The notes: generated by a model not told the origin, from the letters alone. A DNA stretch of 64,000 nucleotides from Gemmatimonadaceae bacterium (GCA_016720905.1 JADKJT010000035.1:32912-96911); one strand, 5' to 3'. Positions 17,483-26,918 are shown, counted from the first letter of the stretch. Numbers and translations: made by a program.

Positions 17483-18125
17483 CGGCCCGAAGATGATCAT
17501 GCATGCCACGCCCTGGGCGCTCGATGAACTGCCGATGCCCGACATCTTTCCGATGTCGGAGGCGCCATCACGTCATGCGGAGATGTCGTCCGACATCGAT
17601 GTGCACGCCCATCTTGCGGCGGAACGGACACGTCTGGAAGCGGACGCGTATGCGCGCGGCGTCCAGGACGCCGAGCGTACCGCGCGATCCGCCAGCGACG
17701 CGCGGATGGCATCGGCGCTCAGCGCCCTTGGCGAATCGATAGCCTCCGTGCAACTGCATGTCACACGCTGGACCGCCAATACGGAAGAGAACGTGGCCGC
17801 GATCGCGATTGCCGTGGCCCGGCATATCGTGGAGCGTGAAGTGACCGTCGATCACACCATTGTGCGTGATCTCGTGCAGCGCGCGCTGTCGCAGTTCCCG
17901 CTCGACCAGACGATTACCGTGCGCCTGCATCCGGACGACGCCGCCACCTGCAGCAGCGCCGCTGTCGCCGATGGCAGTGGCCGCGTCAAGGATGTGCGCT
18001 GGGTCTCCGATGCGAACATCATCCGGGGTGGCTGTCTGGTGGAAGGCCGCGAACGCATCATCGACGGGCGCGTCGACACGTCCCTGGAGCGCGCCTATCG
18101 CAGCATCGGTCAGGTGCAGGCATGA
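17469..18125 (+). CDS. fliH: Flagellar assembly protein FliH
   Basis: The protein is 218 aa. An acidic, Met/Pro-rich N-terminus is followed by a long Ala/Arg/Glu helix and a C-terminal domain with NVAAIAIAVARHIVEREVT and WVSDANIIRGGCLVEG, typical of FliH and the related SctL. FliH is the peripheral stalk that regulates the FliI ATPase of the export apparatus. It overlaps fliI by four bases (ATGA). Confidence 0.88.
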   Translation: MSSSDGPKMIMHATPWALDELPMPDIFPMSEAPSRHAEMSSDIDVHAHLAAERTRLEADAYARGVQDAERTARSASDARMASALSALGESIASVQLHVTRWTANTEENVAAIAIAVARHIVEREVTVDHTIVRDLVQRALSQFPLDQTITVRLHPDDAATCSSAAVADGSGRVKDVRWVSDANIIRGGCLVEGRERIIDGRVDTSLERAYRSIGQVQA

Positions 18126-19501
18126 CGCTGTCCATTCATGCCGATCCCGCGTTCGGGACTGCCTTCACACCGGCCGTCGAGTCCATGCTCGAGCGCCTCG
18201 ATCCGAACGATCGTTTTGCGACGTATGGCCGGGTGACGCGCGTTGTTGGACTCGTGCTCGAAGCCACCGGCCTCGAGGTCGGTCTGGGCTCGCTCTGTCG
18301 CATTACCAGTCATTCGCGTGATCGCTCGGTGTTGGCTGAAGTCGTCGGCTTTCACGAGCGCGGTGTGCTGCTCATGCCGCTGGGGGAACTGGATGGGCTG
18401 CATCCGGGCAGCTCCGTCCAACCTCTGGGCCGTACCTTTGGTGTCGATGTGGGGCCGGGACTGTTGGGTCGCGTGCTGAATGGCCTGGGCCATCCCATCG
18501 ATGGGAAGGGCAAGGTGGATGTCATCGAGCGTGTGCCGTTGGCCGCCGAGCCACCCAACCCGCTTGAACGTCAAACAATCGACCGACCGCTCGAAACGGG
18601 TGTGCGCGCCATTGATGGACTGCTCACCGTGGGACGCGGCCAGCGCATCGGCATCTTCTCCGGTTCGGGCGTGGGCAAGAGCACGATGCTTGGCATGATT
18701 GCGCGGCATGCGCAGGCCGATGTCAATGTCATTGCCCTGCTCGGCGAACGCGGTCGTGAAGTGCGCGACTTCATCGAGAACTCGCTCGGTCCGGAAGGGC
18801 TCGCCCGTTCGGTAGTCATTGTCGCCACTGGCGATCAGGCCGCGCTGGTGCGCGCCCGTGGCGCGTTGGTGGCCACCGCGATTGCCGAATACTTCCGTGA
18901 CCAGGGCAAGCAGGTATTGCTGATGGTCGACTCGGTCACGCGGGTGGCAATGGCGTGGCGCGAAATCGGCCTGGCCACCGGCGAACCGCCCACTACGAAA
19001 GGGTATCCGCCGTCGGTGTTCGCGGCCCTGCCGCGTTTGCTGGAACGCGCGGGCAACGCCGCCAAGGGCGGCATCACCGGCATCTACACCGTGCTGGTGG
19101 ACGGTGACGATTTCAACGAACCCGTGGCCGATGCCGCGCGATCGATTCTCGACGGCCACATCGTACTCACGCGACGCCTTGCGGCCCAGAATCATTTCCC
19201 GGCCATCGATGTGCTCGAATCGAAGAGCCGGGTGCGCGATCATATCGTGAACGACGTGCAGCGCCGCGCAGGCAGTGCGTTGCTGCGACTGGAGGCAGCC
19301 TACCGGGAGAAGGAAGACCTCATCATGGTGGGCGCGTATCAGAAGGGCAGCGATGCCTATGTGGATGCGGCCATTCAGTATCGTGAGCGCGCACTGCAGT
19401 TCCTGCAGCAGCGCCCCGACGAAATCTCGCATTACGGTGACACCTACGCGGCGCTGGCGAAGATCGCGGAAGCGATCGAGTTGGCGGTGGTGCGCCGCTG
19501 A
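18122..19501 (+). CDS. fliI: Flagellum-specific ATP synthase FliI
   Basis: The protein is 459 aa. The Walker A motif SGSGVGKST is at about 180-188, with a GERGREVRDFIE block and LLMVDSVTRVAMAWREIGL around the Walker B and catalytic region. It is homologous to the F1-ATPase beta subunit and energises substrate docking at the flagellar export gate. It overlaps both fliH and fliJ, so expression is tightly coupled. Confidence 0.96.
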   Translation: MTLSIHADPAFGTAFTPAVESMLERLDPNDRFATYGRVTRVVGLVLEATGLEVGLGSLCRITSHSRDRSVLAEVVGFHERGVLLMPLGELDGLHPGSSVQPLGRTFGVDVGPGLLGRVLNGLGHPIDGKGKVDVIERVPLAAEPPNPLERQTIDRPLETGVRAIDGLLTVGRGQRIGIFSGSGVGKSTMLGMIARHAQADVNVIALLGERGREVRDFIENSLGPEGLARSVVIVATGDQAALVRARGALVATAIAEYFRDQGKQVLLMVDSVTRVAMAWREIGLATGEPPTTKGYPPSVFAALPRLLERAGNAAKGGITGIYTVLVDGDDFNEPVADAARSILDGHIVLTRRLAAQNHFPAIDVLESKSRVRDHIVNDVQRRAGSALLRLEAAYREKEDLIMVGAYQKGSDAYVDAAIQYRERALQFLQQRPDEISHYGDTYAALAKIAEAIELAVVRR

Positions 19502-20025
19502 TGTTCAACTTCCGTCTGCAGCGCATTCTCGAGCTGCGCGAGAAGGCCGAACAGGCCAAGGCGCGCGAACTCGCCTCGGCGCAGGACCTGGCCGAATCGG
19601 CACGCCGTGAGCGCGACGCGCTTGCCGCGTTGCATGCGACCTCGCGCGCCGAAGTGGATGCGGCCCATCGCACGGAGCCGCGCATTGGTCATCTGCAGCA
19701 GCTGGGATTGGTGCTGCAGTCACTGGACCAACGGCTGGAATCGGCCGGCGAGACGGTGCGGGCCGCTGATGAGGTAGTGGACAGCGCACAGAAGTTGCTC
19801 GATGCCGCCTCGCGGGATCGGCGCGTGCTCGATCGCCTGAAGGTCCGACACACCGATCAATGGCGCGTAGAAGAGGCGCACAAGGATCGCCTGGGCATGG
19901 ACGAGATCGCCCTGTCGCGATTCTCGCGCAATGCGGAAGCGCGCACCAAAGATGATTCAGCAACACGATCCCGCTCCGACGACGAGCAGCGGGAATCCAC
20001 CCGGAACGACGGCTCCACCCTATGA
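19501..20025 (+). CDS. fliJ: Flagellar export protein FliJ
   Basis: The protein is 174 aa and almost entirely helical, with MFNFRLQRILELREKAEQAK at the N-terminus, the FliJ signature. It would form the antiparallel coiled coil that sits in the FliI hexamer and contacts FlhA. The last 30 residues are charged and disordered. The ATG shares one base with the fliI stop. It overlaps the following motE gene by four bases. Confidence 0.88.
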   Translation: MFNFRLQRILELREKAEQAKARELASAQDLAESARRERDALAALHATSRAEVDAAHRTEPRIGHLQQLGLVLQSLDQRLESAGETVRAADEVVDSAQKLLDAASRDRRVLDRLKVRHTDQWRVEEAHKDRLGMDEIALSRFSRNAEARTKDDSATRSRSDDEQRESTRNDGSTL

Positions 20026-20720
20026 AGAAACTCCTCATCCCCGTACTGATCGCGGTTCTCGCCGGTGTCGGCGGCGGCTCCGGATTTGCGTATATGCGCG
20101 CGTCGAAGGCCTATGTGGCCGATTCCACGCAGCTCGCCGACAGCCTGAAGGCGCATCCGCCAGCCGCGCCTGATTCACTGGCGCCGGATTCCAGCGCGCA
20201 CGAGTCCACGACATCGGTACATGTGCCCACCACCGAAGTGCTGCCGATGACGCCCGCCGACAGCATTCGCGCGGTGGAGGAATCGCGCGCGTCGTTGCAC
20301 GGCGCCACCAAGGGGCTCCCTGATGCGGCACCGCCGACGCCTGCCGCGACCGCTACACCCAAGCCTGATCCCAAGCACGCGGAACCGGCAGCGGCCGATC
20401 CAAAGCATCCGGCACCCGCTGCGCATGTGGACGCGCCCAAGCCCGGCAGCACCACGGCCTCGGTGGCCAACATCGTTCGCGATGCGCGCAATGAAGCCAT
20501 GAACACGGCGCTTCCCGAGCAGCGCCTGTCCAAGATCTTTGCCGCGATGTCGGCCAAGGACGCGGCCAAGGTCATGGAGCAGATGCCGGACGCCGATGTG
20601 CGCGCGATCCTCGCCATGATGAGCGATCGCACGGCCGCCGCAGTGCTTTCGCAGTTTCCCGCCGCGCGCGCGGCGGCCATCACGAAGGGCGCCGTGCGCG
20701 TCCCGGAGTCCAAGCCATGA
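20022..20720 (+). CDS. motE: MotE-family protein (MgtE-N-like domain)
   Basis: The protein is 232 aa. There is one N-terminal membrane helix (LLIPVLIAVLAGVGGGSGFAY), a long Pro/Ala/Thr-rich periplasmic linker at about 45-145, and a C-terminal domain with RLSKIFAAMSAKDAAKVMEQ and VRAILAMMSDRTAAAVLSQ. This is the helical repeat seen in MotE and the MgtE N-domain. MotE proteins chaperone MotC or stabilise motor parts in the periplasm. The position between fliJ and fliK is usual for this gene. The precise partner here is unknown, since motC is not visible. Confidence 0.8.
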   Translation: MKKLLIPVLIAVLAGVGGGSGFAYMRASKAYVADSTQLADSLKAHPPAAPDSLAPDSSAHESTTSVHVPTTEVLPMTPADSIRAVEESRASLHGATKGLPDAAPPTPAATATPKPDPKHAEPAAADPKHPAPAAHVDAPKPGSTTASVANIVRDARNEAMNTALPEQRLSKIFAAMSAKDAAKVMEQMPDADVRAILAMMSDRTAAAVLSQFPAARAAAITKGAVRVPESKP

Positions 20721-22720
20721 ACGTCAACACCGTGTTCACGTCGCGCCCCGCGCCACGTCCCGAGCCACCGGCACGCCCGGACGCCGCATCACGCCCGGAC
20801 GCGGGTGATGATGAACGCGACGGGCGCGAACCGCGCGTTCCGGCGCGCGCGGAATTCTCCGCGTTGCTGGCCATGATTGCCGGCGCTGGATCCAAGGTGC
20901 GCGCCGATCTGTTGAAGCAGGTGCCCGCCGACGGCGCGTCACTGCTCGACAAACTGCTCGACGGGTCCGCGCTTGACGCGGACGCCACCGGCGATGGCGG
21001 TCTGACGGCGGAGCTGGGAGGTTCGTCATCGCTTACCTCGCTGCTGTCGTCGTCGCAGAACGCCGCCGACGCGCTGCGCTACGGCATCCTGAAAGACGCC
21101 GGCACTGCCGACGCGGCCGACCTCGACGTGCTCAAGGCGGCGCTGAATGGCACCAGTGGCCGGTCCGCAGCTCGCGCGGGTGACGAGCACGCGCACCTGA
21201 ATGAAGTGATCGGCCGGATTGTGGCTCGTCGCGGCGCATCGGTTGACCAACTGAAGGCGCGTGGCGACAACGAAGCCGCTGAGGTGCGGGCCGCGCTCGA
21301 CGCGCTCCTCGCGCAGGCGGGCACACCGGCTGGCCTGCACCTGGCGGCGGGCGCCGACAACGCCGCACTGGCCGCGGCGGCGACCGCATTGGCAAGTGCA
21401 AAGAGTGCTTCGGCTGCCGATGTCACCACGCCGGTGCGCGAGATCGACGCGCTGGCGCCGGAACTTCGCCAGAAACTGGCGCGCGTGATTGAGCGCATGA
21501 AGAACGAATACGGACATGATGTCGATGTGGTGGAGACGGCGCGTTCGCAGGAACGCCAGGACTTCCTGTACGAGCAGGGTCGCACACGACCGGGTGCCGT
21601 TGTCACCTGGACACGGGACTCGGCGCACACCCGTGGAGACGCGGTGGATGTCATGGTGGACGGCAAGTGGAACAACGCTGACGGGTTTGCACGATTGCAG
21701 CGAATCGCCCGCGAGGAGGGACTGCGCACGCTGGGCGTTCGCGATCCCGGACACCTTGAGATCGCCTCGCGTATGAACGAGGGTAGCGCCGTCGGCAGCG
21801 TCACTCGTCGCGAGACGACCGCTACGCCATTGGTCGCCACCGCCGCGATGCACTCGGGCGTCGCCCGCGTGGCCGGAATGGCGGGCGTCGCGGGTATCGC
21901 GCGCGTCGCTGGCGCCGGCAGTGCCGGCGGCCTCGATCGGTCGATGTCCGCCAATAGCGAGCTGTCGGCCGCTGCCGCCACCATTGCGGGTGCGACTGGC
22001 CCAGCGAGTGATCGCGGTCAGGGCAACGCCTTCGGTCGCGGTGAGCGCGACACCGACGGTCGGCCGCTCAACGATGGTCGCAAACTCGGCGACACCCGTC
22101 GCGAATCCCTCGGCGCCGCGGAACCGAGCGCGTTTGGTGCGCTCCAAACCAACACCGTGGTCACCGCCTCGGCGCCTGCCGATGCAAGCGCACCTGCGGT
22201 CGCCACGGACTCCGCGTCCCGCGTGGCCGATCTGCAGCAGCTGCGCGACAATGCGCCCGCCGGCTCGGTCTCGCGCATGACGCTCAACATCGACACGGCC
22301 GACGGTGGCCAGGATCGCATCACGGTGGACCTGCGTGGCACGAGCGTTGGCACACAGATCAGCACGGACGTCGAGAGCGCCGAACGGCTGCGTATGCGCA
22401 CGGCGGAGTTGCAGGACGCGCTCGGTCGTCACGGCCTGGACAGCGACAGCGTGCGGATCTCCAGTGCTGCGCGCAGCGAATCGAACGCGGCGGCGCGAGT
22501 TGTTGGCAGCGAACAGGAGGGTTTGCGGCTCACATCCGCACAACACGGCGCCGCCAGTGATGGCGCGGCCAATCAGGGGCAGCGCGAGCGCGCCGCCACT
22601 GCGCGTGAATGGGATCGACCCGAAACGTCGAAGCAGTCGCGCGACGAGCAGCGGGAATCAGCACGTCAGGGCGCCGGCCAACGTGGCCAGCGCGGTACGC
22701 CCAACGGGAGCGCCTCATGA
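20717..22720 (+). CDS. fliK: FliK-like hook-length protein with embedded M15 peptidase domain
   Basis: The protein is 667 aa and overlaps motE and flgD by four bases each. The C-terminal region (about 517-580) has the hook-length domain pattern SRMTLNIDTADGGQDRITVD followed by RLRMRTAELQDALGRHGLD. FliK measures the hook and switches export specificity. Between residues about 241 and 350 lies an extra domain resembling M15/VanY-CwlK peptidases: S302-A-H304-T-R-G-D-A-V-D311 and DPG-H346-LE supply the zinc ligands His304, Asp311 and His346. The remainder is low-complexity Ala/Ser/Asp sequence. FliK proteins usually lack any peptidase. The enzymatic role is inferred from motifs. Confidence 0.85.
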   Translation: MNVNTVFTSRPAPRPEPPARPDAASRPDAGDDERDGREPRVPARAEFSALLAMIAGAGSKVRADLLKQVPADGASLLDKLLDGSALDADATGDGGLTAELGGSSSLTSLLSSSQNAADALRYGILKDAGTADAADLDVLKAALNGTSGRSAARAGDEHAHLNEVIGRIVARRGASVDQLKARGDNEAAEVRAALDALLAQAGTPAGLHLAAGADNAALAAAATALASAKSASAADVTTPVREIDALAPELRQKLARVIERMKNEYGHDVDVVETARSQERQDFLYEQGRTRPGAVVTWTRDSAHTRGDAVDVMVDGKWNNADGFARLQRIAREEGLRTLGVRDPGHLEIASRMNEGSAVGSVTRRETTATPLVATAAMHSGVARVAGMAGVAGIARVAGAGSAGGLDRSMSANSELSAAAATIAGATGPASDRGQGNAFGRGERDTDGRPLNDGRKLGDTRRESLGAAEPSAFGALQTNTVVTASAPADASAPAVATDSASRVADLQQLRDNAPAGSVSRMTLNIDTADGGQDRITVDLRGTSVGTQISTDVESAERLRMRTAELQDALGRHGLDSDSVRISSAARSESNAAARVVGSEQEGLRLTSAQHGAASDGAANQGQRERAATAREWDRPETSKQSRDEQRESARQGAGQRGQRGTPNGSAS

Positions 22721-23514
22721 TCACGGCAGTTCGCACCACCATGTTCGCGGACACCACGTCCACGACACCAACGACCACCGGCACAACCGCTGGCAGCCCG
22801 CCGGTCGGTCCGCTGGCCCCGTCACAACCGCGCACGTTGCCCACGAACAAGGCGGGCATGGGGCGTGATGAGTTCCTGAAGCTGCTGGTGTCGCAGCTCA
22901 AGAATCAGGATCCGCTCAATCCGATGGACGGCAAGGATATGGCGGCACAGTTGGCGCAGTTCTCGACGGTTGAACAGCTCATCGCCTTGAACACATCAAT
23001 GGACGAGTCCAAGGCGTCGGCGGCGGCCACGGCCGATGCCATCAAGGCGCTCGAGACAACGCAGAACGATCGCGCTGATGAGTTGGCCCAGCTCATCGAG
23101 GGACAAATGGCGATGTCAACGGTTGGCAAGATTGGCGTGACGACTGGCAACACGCTGTTTGTCGATCGCGATGGCGCAGGCACCATGGTGATCGACAGCG
23201 GCACGTTGAAAGGCGCCGGCTATGTCACCGTGACGGACGATCAGGGACACATCGTGGCGCGTGGTACGGTGGCCAAGGTCGGCGTAGGGCAGCAGGCATT
23301 CGATTTGCGTGACGTCGCATTCGATCCGCCGCTGACCGGAGGGAAGTACACGTTCAAGTTCGAGGTCGCAACGGATGGCGGTCAACCTCGGCAAGTCAAG
23401 ACGTACTCGTCCGGAAGGATCACCGGCATGAAGTACGACCAGGGGAACCCCATACTCATCATCGGTGACTCGCTTTCGGTCCCGATGTCGCAGCTGACGC
23501 AGCTGCGCGGCTGA
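22717..23514 (+). CDS. flgD: Flagellar hook cap protein FlgD
   Basis: The protein is 265 aa from the ATG that overlaps the fliK stop. After a Thr/Pro-rich leader it has the FlgD core GRDEFLKLLVSQLKNQDPLN with the signature QDPLNPMD, then MAAQLAQFSTVEQL. The C-terminal half has the FlgD tudor-like and Ig-like sheets (GKYTFKFEVATDGG). FlgD caps the growing hook and is required for FlgE polymerisation. It lies 28 bases before flgE. Confidence 0.94.
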   Translation: MITAVRTTMFADTTSTTPTTTGTTAGSPPVGPLAPSQPRTLPTNKAGMGRDEFLKLLVSQLKNQDPLNPMDGKDMAAQLAQFSTVEQLIALNTSMDESKASAAATADAIKALETTQNDRADELAQLIEGQMAMSTVGKIGVTTGNTLFVDRDGAGTMVIDSGTLKGAGYVTVTDDQGHIVARGTVAKVGVGQQAFDLRDVAFDPPLTGGKYTFKFEVATDGGQPRQVKTYSSGRITGMKYDQGNPILIIGDSLSVPMSQLTQLRG

Positions 23515-23542
23515 CCGCGAACCTCCACGAGGACCAACCCAC

Positions 23543-25054
23543 ATGCTTCGCTCGCTTTACGCTGGTGTCTCCGGCCTGCGCAACAACCAAACGCGCATGG
23601 ACGTGATCGGCAATAACATTGCCAACGTCAACACGGTGGCCTTCAAGGCCGGCCGTGTGACCTTCAAGGAAGGCTTCGCACAGTTGCTGCAGGGCGCCTC
23701 GCGCCCACCTGGTGATCAGGGCGGTATCAATCCGATTCAGATCGGACTCGGTATGCAGATCGGTTCCATCGATCAGATCTTCAATCAGGGCAACCTGGAA
23801 ACGACCGGCTTGAACACCGACGTCGCCATTCAGGGCGATTCGTTCTTCGTTGTGCGCAAGGGCAACCAGAGCTTCTACACGCGCGCTGGCAACTTTCAGG
23901 TAGATGCGCTGGGACAGATGGTGACGCCGGCCAACGGCTTCATCGTGCAGGGCCGCATGTATGACAACGGCGTGTTGCAGGACGGTATTCGTGATATCCG
24001 CTTGCCATTCGGCCAGAAGGTGTCGGCGAAGCCCACCACAGAGACCACCCTGGCGGGTAACCTGAACGCGTCGTCGCCGGCGTTTCAGGGCAACTTCAAC
24101 GACCCGCTCGACCGCGCCCTTCCCATCAATGAGAAGGCGTGGACGGAAACGCAGATTGCCGTATTCGATTCACAGGGCACCAAACATGACGTGAAGATCC
24201 AGTTGTGGAAGACGGGTCAGAACACGTGGGATTGGCAGATTGATCCCCTGGCGTCGGCCACCACGCAGGGTTTCCAGACCGATGCGTTGTCTCCGCCATC
24301 GGACATCACGCTCCCAACCCCGCCGGCTGGCTATGAAATCCTCCCGGCCAACGTGCGCGTGACGAGTGCGTCGGGCACCGAGTACTTGTCGCCGGCCGAC
24401 TTCACCTTCGCGCCGCCGGCTGTGCAGTTCACGTCCAACATGCCGTCGAGTTCGGAGATCAAGATCTCGTACTTCATGAGCCCCACCACACCGGTGCCGG
24501 GCGTGAACGGTGGCACGTTCACATTTGATCAGACCGGCATCATGTCCACCAATACCACGGCATCGCTGGACTTTGCCGTGCCGGGTGCCAGTCCGATGAT
24601 CATCGATCTCAAGCTGGCAGGTGGCGTAAACGGCTTGACGCAGTTCGCGTCCACCGGCTCGACCGCCGTGCTGCGCGATCAGAACGGGTATACCGCCGGT
24701 TCGCTGGAAGACTTCACGATCGACCGCTTCGGTCTGATCACCGGATTCTTCACGAATGGCACCACGTCGTCACTGGCCAAGATCGTGCTCGCCGATTTCA
24801 GCAATCCGTCGGGCATGCTTCGGACTGGCGACAACATGTATCAGGAGTCGGCCAACTCCGGTGGCGCGGTGCTGGGCTTCGCGCTGGAAGGCTCGCAATC
24901 GGCGCTCACCAGCGGCGCGCTGGAAATGTCCAACGTCGATCTGGCGCAGGAGTTCACGAACATGATCGTGGCTCAACGCTCGTTCCAGGCCAACGGCAAG
25001 GTGATCACCACGGCCGACGAAATGCTTCAGGAGTTGATGTCGGTCAAGCGGTAA
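23543..25054 (+). CDS. flgE: Flagellar hook protein FlgE
   Basis: The protein is 503 aa with the N-terminal axial helix MLRSLYAGVSGLRNNQTRMD and GNNIANVNTVAFKAG. The C-terminal helix ends FQANGKVITTADEMLQELMS. The middle holds the exposed D1/D2 hook domains, including a long DITLPTPPAGYEILPANV insertion. It is the last gene of the flgB operon: a strong hairpin follows at 25073. FlgE forms the universal-joint hook. Confidence 0.96.
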   Translation: MLRSLYAGVSGLRNNQTRMDVIGNNIANVNTVAFKAGRVTFKEGFAQLLQGASRPPGDQGGINPIQIGLGMQIGSIDQIFNQGNLETTGLNTDVAIQGDSFFVVRKGNQSFYTRAGNFQVDALGQMVTPANGFIVQGRMYDNGVLQDGIRDIRLPFGQKVSAKPTTETTLAGNLNASSPAFQGNFNDPLDRALPINEKAWTETQIAVFDSQGTKHDVKIQLWKTGQNTWDWQIDPLASATTQGFQTDALSPPSDITLPTPPAGYEILPANVRVTSASGTEYLSPADFTFAPPAVQFTSNMPSSSEIKISYFMSPTTPVPGVNGGTFTFDQTGIMSTNTTASLDFAVPGASPMIIDLKLAGGVNGLTQFASTGSTAVLRDQNGYTAGSLEDFTIDRFGLITGFFTNGTTSSLAKIVLADFSNPSGMLRTGDNMYQESANSGGAVLGFALEGSQSALTSGALEMSNVDLAQEFTNMIVAQRSFQANGKVITTADEMLQELMSVKR

Positions 25055-25072
25055 AACGCTGAGTGAAGGGTG

Positions 25073-25114
25073 AAGACGGAGGGTGGGGTCCACTTGGCCT
25101 CACCCCCCGTCTTT
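25073..25114 (+). terminator. Terminator after flgE
   Basis: The arms AAGACGGAGGGTGGGG and CCTCACCCCCCGTCTT pair over 14 of 16 positions around a short loop, and are followed by TGTCGTT. This is a good intrinsic-terminator hairpin, although the T-run is broken. It closes the flgB-flgE operon. Confidence 0.7.
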
Positions 25115-25127
25115 GTCGTTCCTAGGG

Positions 25128-25169
25128 GGCAGATTTTGCCGAGTATGGCCCGTATTGCCGTGCGGCAAT
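25128..25169. promoter_or_regulatory. Candidate enhancer inverted repeats upstream of fliL
   Basis: GGCA-GATTT-TGCC lies at 25128-25140 and a perfect ATTGCCG-TG-CGGCAAT at 25154-25169. The first has the 7-base-spaced GGC/GCC form of the sites at 2561 and 11233. They are about 110-150 bases upstream of the sigma-54 promoter at 25280, the distance expected for an NtrC-type activator. Confidence 0.5.
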
Positions 25170-25216
25170 CTTCGCCATGTCTGTGGTTTTCCTAAGTATG
25201 GAATTCTGTCTGTGAC

Positions 25217-25273
25217 GTAAGTCGTTCTTTTTCAAGGACTTACTTAGTACCAAGTACTCGGTACTCGGTACTC
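25217..25273. repeat. Inverted repeat and GTACTCG heptamer repeat upstream of fliL
   Basis: GTAAGTC (25217-25223) and GACTTAC (25237-25243) form a perfect 7-base inverted repeat. It is followed at 25246-25273 by AGTACCAA and then tandem GTACTCG units (about 2.7 copies). The same heptamer array recurs near 63385-63446 beside tRNA-Cys. Confidence 0.6.
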
Positions 25274-25279
25274 ACTTCA

Positions 25280-25295
25280 TGGCCCCCCCTTTGCT
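25280..25295 (+). promoter_or_regulatory. Sigma-54 promoter of the fliL operon
   Basis: TGGCCCCCCCTTTGCT matches TGGCACG-N4-TTGCW except at two bases of the -24 box. The GG (25281-25282) and GC (25293-25294) are ten bases apart. The predicted start near 25306 leaves a 30-base leader to the fliL ATG at 25337. Confidence 0.78.
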
Positions 25296-25336
25296 TTTAC
25301 GAGACCCGCTGGCCCAACCCTCGTCCGCAATCTGCC

Positions 25337-25903
25337 ATGTCTGCTCCAGAACAAGCCCCGGTTCCTGAAAACCAAGACGGCCAGGCCGCCCCAACGGGGT
25401 TCAAGGCCAAGCTGCCGATGATCGCTATGGTGGCGGTCGGTATCGCCATCGGCGGCGGAACCGGTGCCGTGGTCATCGGTCCAATGGTCGCCAAGAAGAT
25501 GGGCAAGGTCGCGCCACCCCACGCCGACAGCGCTGCGGCGCATGGCGAGGCGGCAGCGGGCGGCGAACACGCCCCGGCCGAAGGCGAGAACGGCGGCGGA
25601 GCCGAAGCCGTGCACTTGCTCGAGAACCTCGTGCTCAATCCGGCTGGCAGCAATGGCAGCCGCTTTCTGTTGTTGTCTGTGGCCATCGAAACGGGAACGC
25701 CGGCGATCGCGACCGACATGACCACGCGCGATGCCGAGCTTCGCGACATCATCCTCACCTCGCTTGGCACCAAGACGGTGGATCAACTCACCGACATCAG
25801 CACCCGCGAAGGCATCAAGGTGGAGCTGCAGACGGCCATCACGGGACGCTTCGGCAAGGCCTCCGTGAAGCGCCTCTACTTCCCGCAGTTCGTCGTGCAG
25901 TAA
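25337..25903 (+). CDS. fliL: Flagellar basal body protein FliL
   Basis: The protein is 188 aa. One membrane helix (LPMIAMVAVGIAIGGGTGAVVIG) follows a short cytoplasmic N-terminus. Then comes an Ala/His/Glu/Gly-rich linker and a periplasmic FliL domain with HLLENLVLNPAGSNGSRFLL and DVIL-like core RDIILTSLGTKTVDQL. FliL surrounds the stator and supports torque at high load. It opens the fliL-fliM-fliN-fliOP group 16 bases before fliM. Confidence 0.9.
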   Translation: MSAPEQAPVPENQDGQAAPTGFKAKLPMIAMVAVGIAIGGGTGAVVIGPMVAKKMGKVAPPHADSAAAHGEAAAGGEHAPAEGENGGGAEAVHLLENLVLNPAGSNGSRFLLLSVAIETGTPAIATDMTTRDAELRDIILTSLGTKTVDQLTDISTREGIKVELQTAITGRFGKASVKRLYFPQFVVQ

Positions 25904-25919
25904 GCAGGAGCACAGCGAG

Positions 25920-26918
25920 ATGGCCTCCGAGACTCTCAGTCAGACCGATATCGATCGCCTGTTGGGTGGGAGTGCGCGCCTCACGCCGCACACCGCCGCC
26001 GCGATGGATATCCAGAGCTACGACTGGCGCCGCCCGCATCGCATCTCCAAGGAACGCCTGCGCATGCTCGAATCCATGTACGAGCGCCTGGTGAAAGGGC
26101 TCGAGACGTGGCTGGTCACACGACTGCGCGGACAGGTGGAAGTGCGGCTGCAGAGCGTCGAGCAGTTCTCGTTTGGCGAGTTCTCGCTGTCGCTGCCAAT
26201 GCCCTGTTCCTCGTTCATTTTCGACATCGCCGGCACGGGCCAGAAAGGCGTCATCGACATTGGTCCTGAGCTGTCCACGTATGTGGTCGACAAGCTGTTC
26301 GGTGGCGAGGGCAGCGGCAATGCGTTGTCGCGCGCCCTGACGCCCATCGAACGACTGGCCGTGCGCTCCATTGCCGACAAAGTCGCCACCATGGTGCAGG
26401 ACATGTGGAAAGACCATGCGCCGATGTCGCTCAGCATCACCGGATTCGAATCCGCGCCGGAAGCCCTCCAGGTGATTGGTCGCGATGATCCCGTGCTGGT
26501 GGCGAATGTGGAATTCTCCGCCGGCAATGTGAGCAGCCTGATGATGATCTGTCTGCCGTTCGCGGTGCTGGATGCGTTCGTCAATGCGCACAGTCAACAG
26601 CGCGTGGCGCCGCCATCGGCCAGCGTGGCCGAGCGTGACAACAGCCGCCAGCGGAGTGAAGCCGCTGTGCGCGCCAGCAAGGTGCCGCTCACCGCGCGCC
26701 TGCCGGACTTCCAGTTGTCCATGCGCGACATCGCCATGCTGGAAATTGGCAGTGTGATTCCCACCGGCATTCCGAAGGACGCGCGGGTCATCGTGCGCGC
26801 CGGTGCGCAGGAACGCTTCATCGGTCACCCCGGCCGCGTGTCGGGCAACCTTGCCATTCGCATTCTCGACGCGGTGCCGTCCGCGTCTTCGTCACCCGAT
26901 TCCCGGACCTCCGAATGA
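25920..26918 (+). CDS. fliM: Flagellar motor switch protein FliM
   Basis: The protein is 332 aa, normal for FliM. The N-terminal LSQTDIDRLLGG is the conserved segment that binds phospho-CheY, which implies chemotaxis control although no che genes are in the window. The middle domain contains GQKGVIDIGPELSTYVVDKL and the C-terminal SpoA-like domain includes ARLPDFQLSMRDIAMLEIG. It builds the C-ring between FliG and FliN and overlaps fliN by four bases. Confidence 0.96.
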   Translation: MASETLSQTDIDRLLGGSARLTPHTAAAMDIQSYDWRRPHRISKERLRMLESMYERLVKGLETWLVTRLRGQVEVRLQSVEQFSFGEFSLSLPMPCSSFIFDIAGTGQKGVIDIGPELSTYVVDKLFGGEGSGNALSRALTPIERLAVRSIADKVATMVQDMWKDHAPMSLSITGFESAPEALQVIGRDDPVLVANVEFSAGNVSSLMMICLPFAVLDAFVNAHSQQRVAPPSASVAERDNSRQRSEAAVRASKVPLTARLPDFQLSMRDIAMLEIGSVIPTGIPKDARVIVRAGAQERFIGHPGRVSGNLAIRILDAVPSASSSPDSRTSE

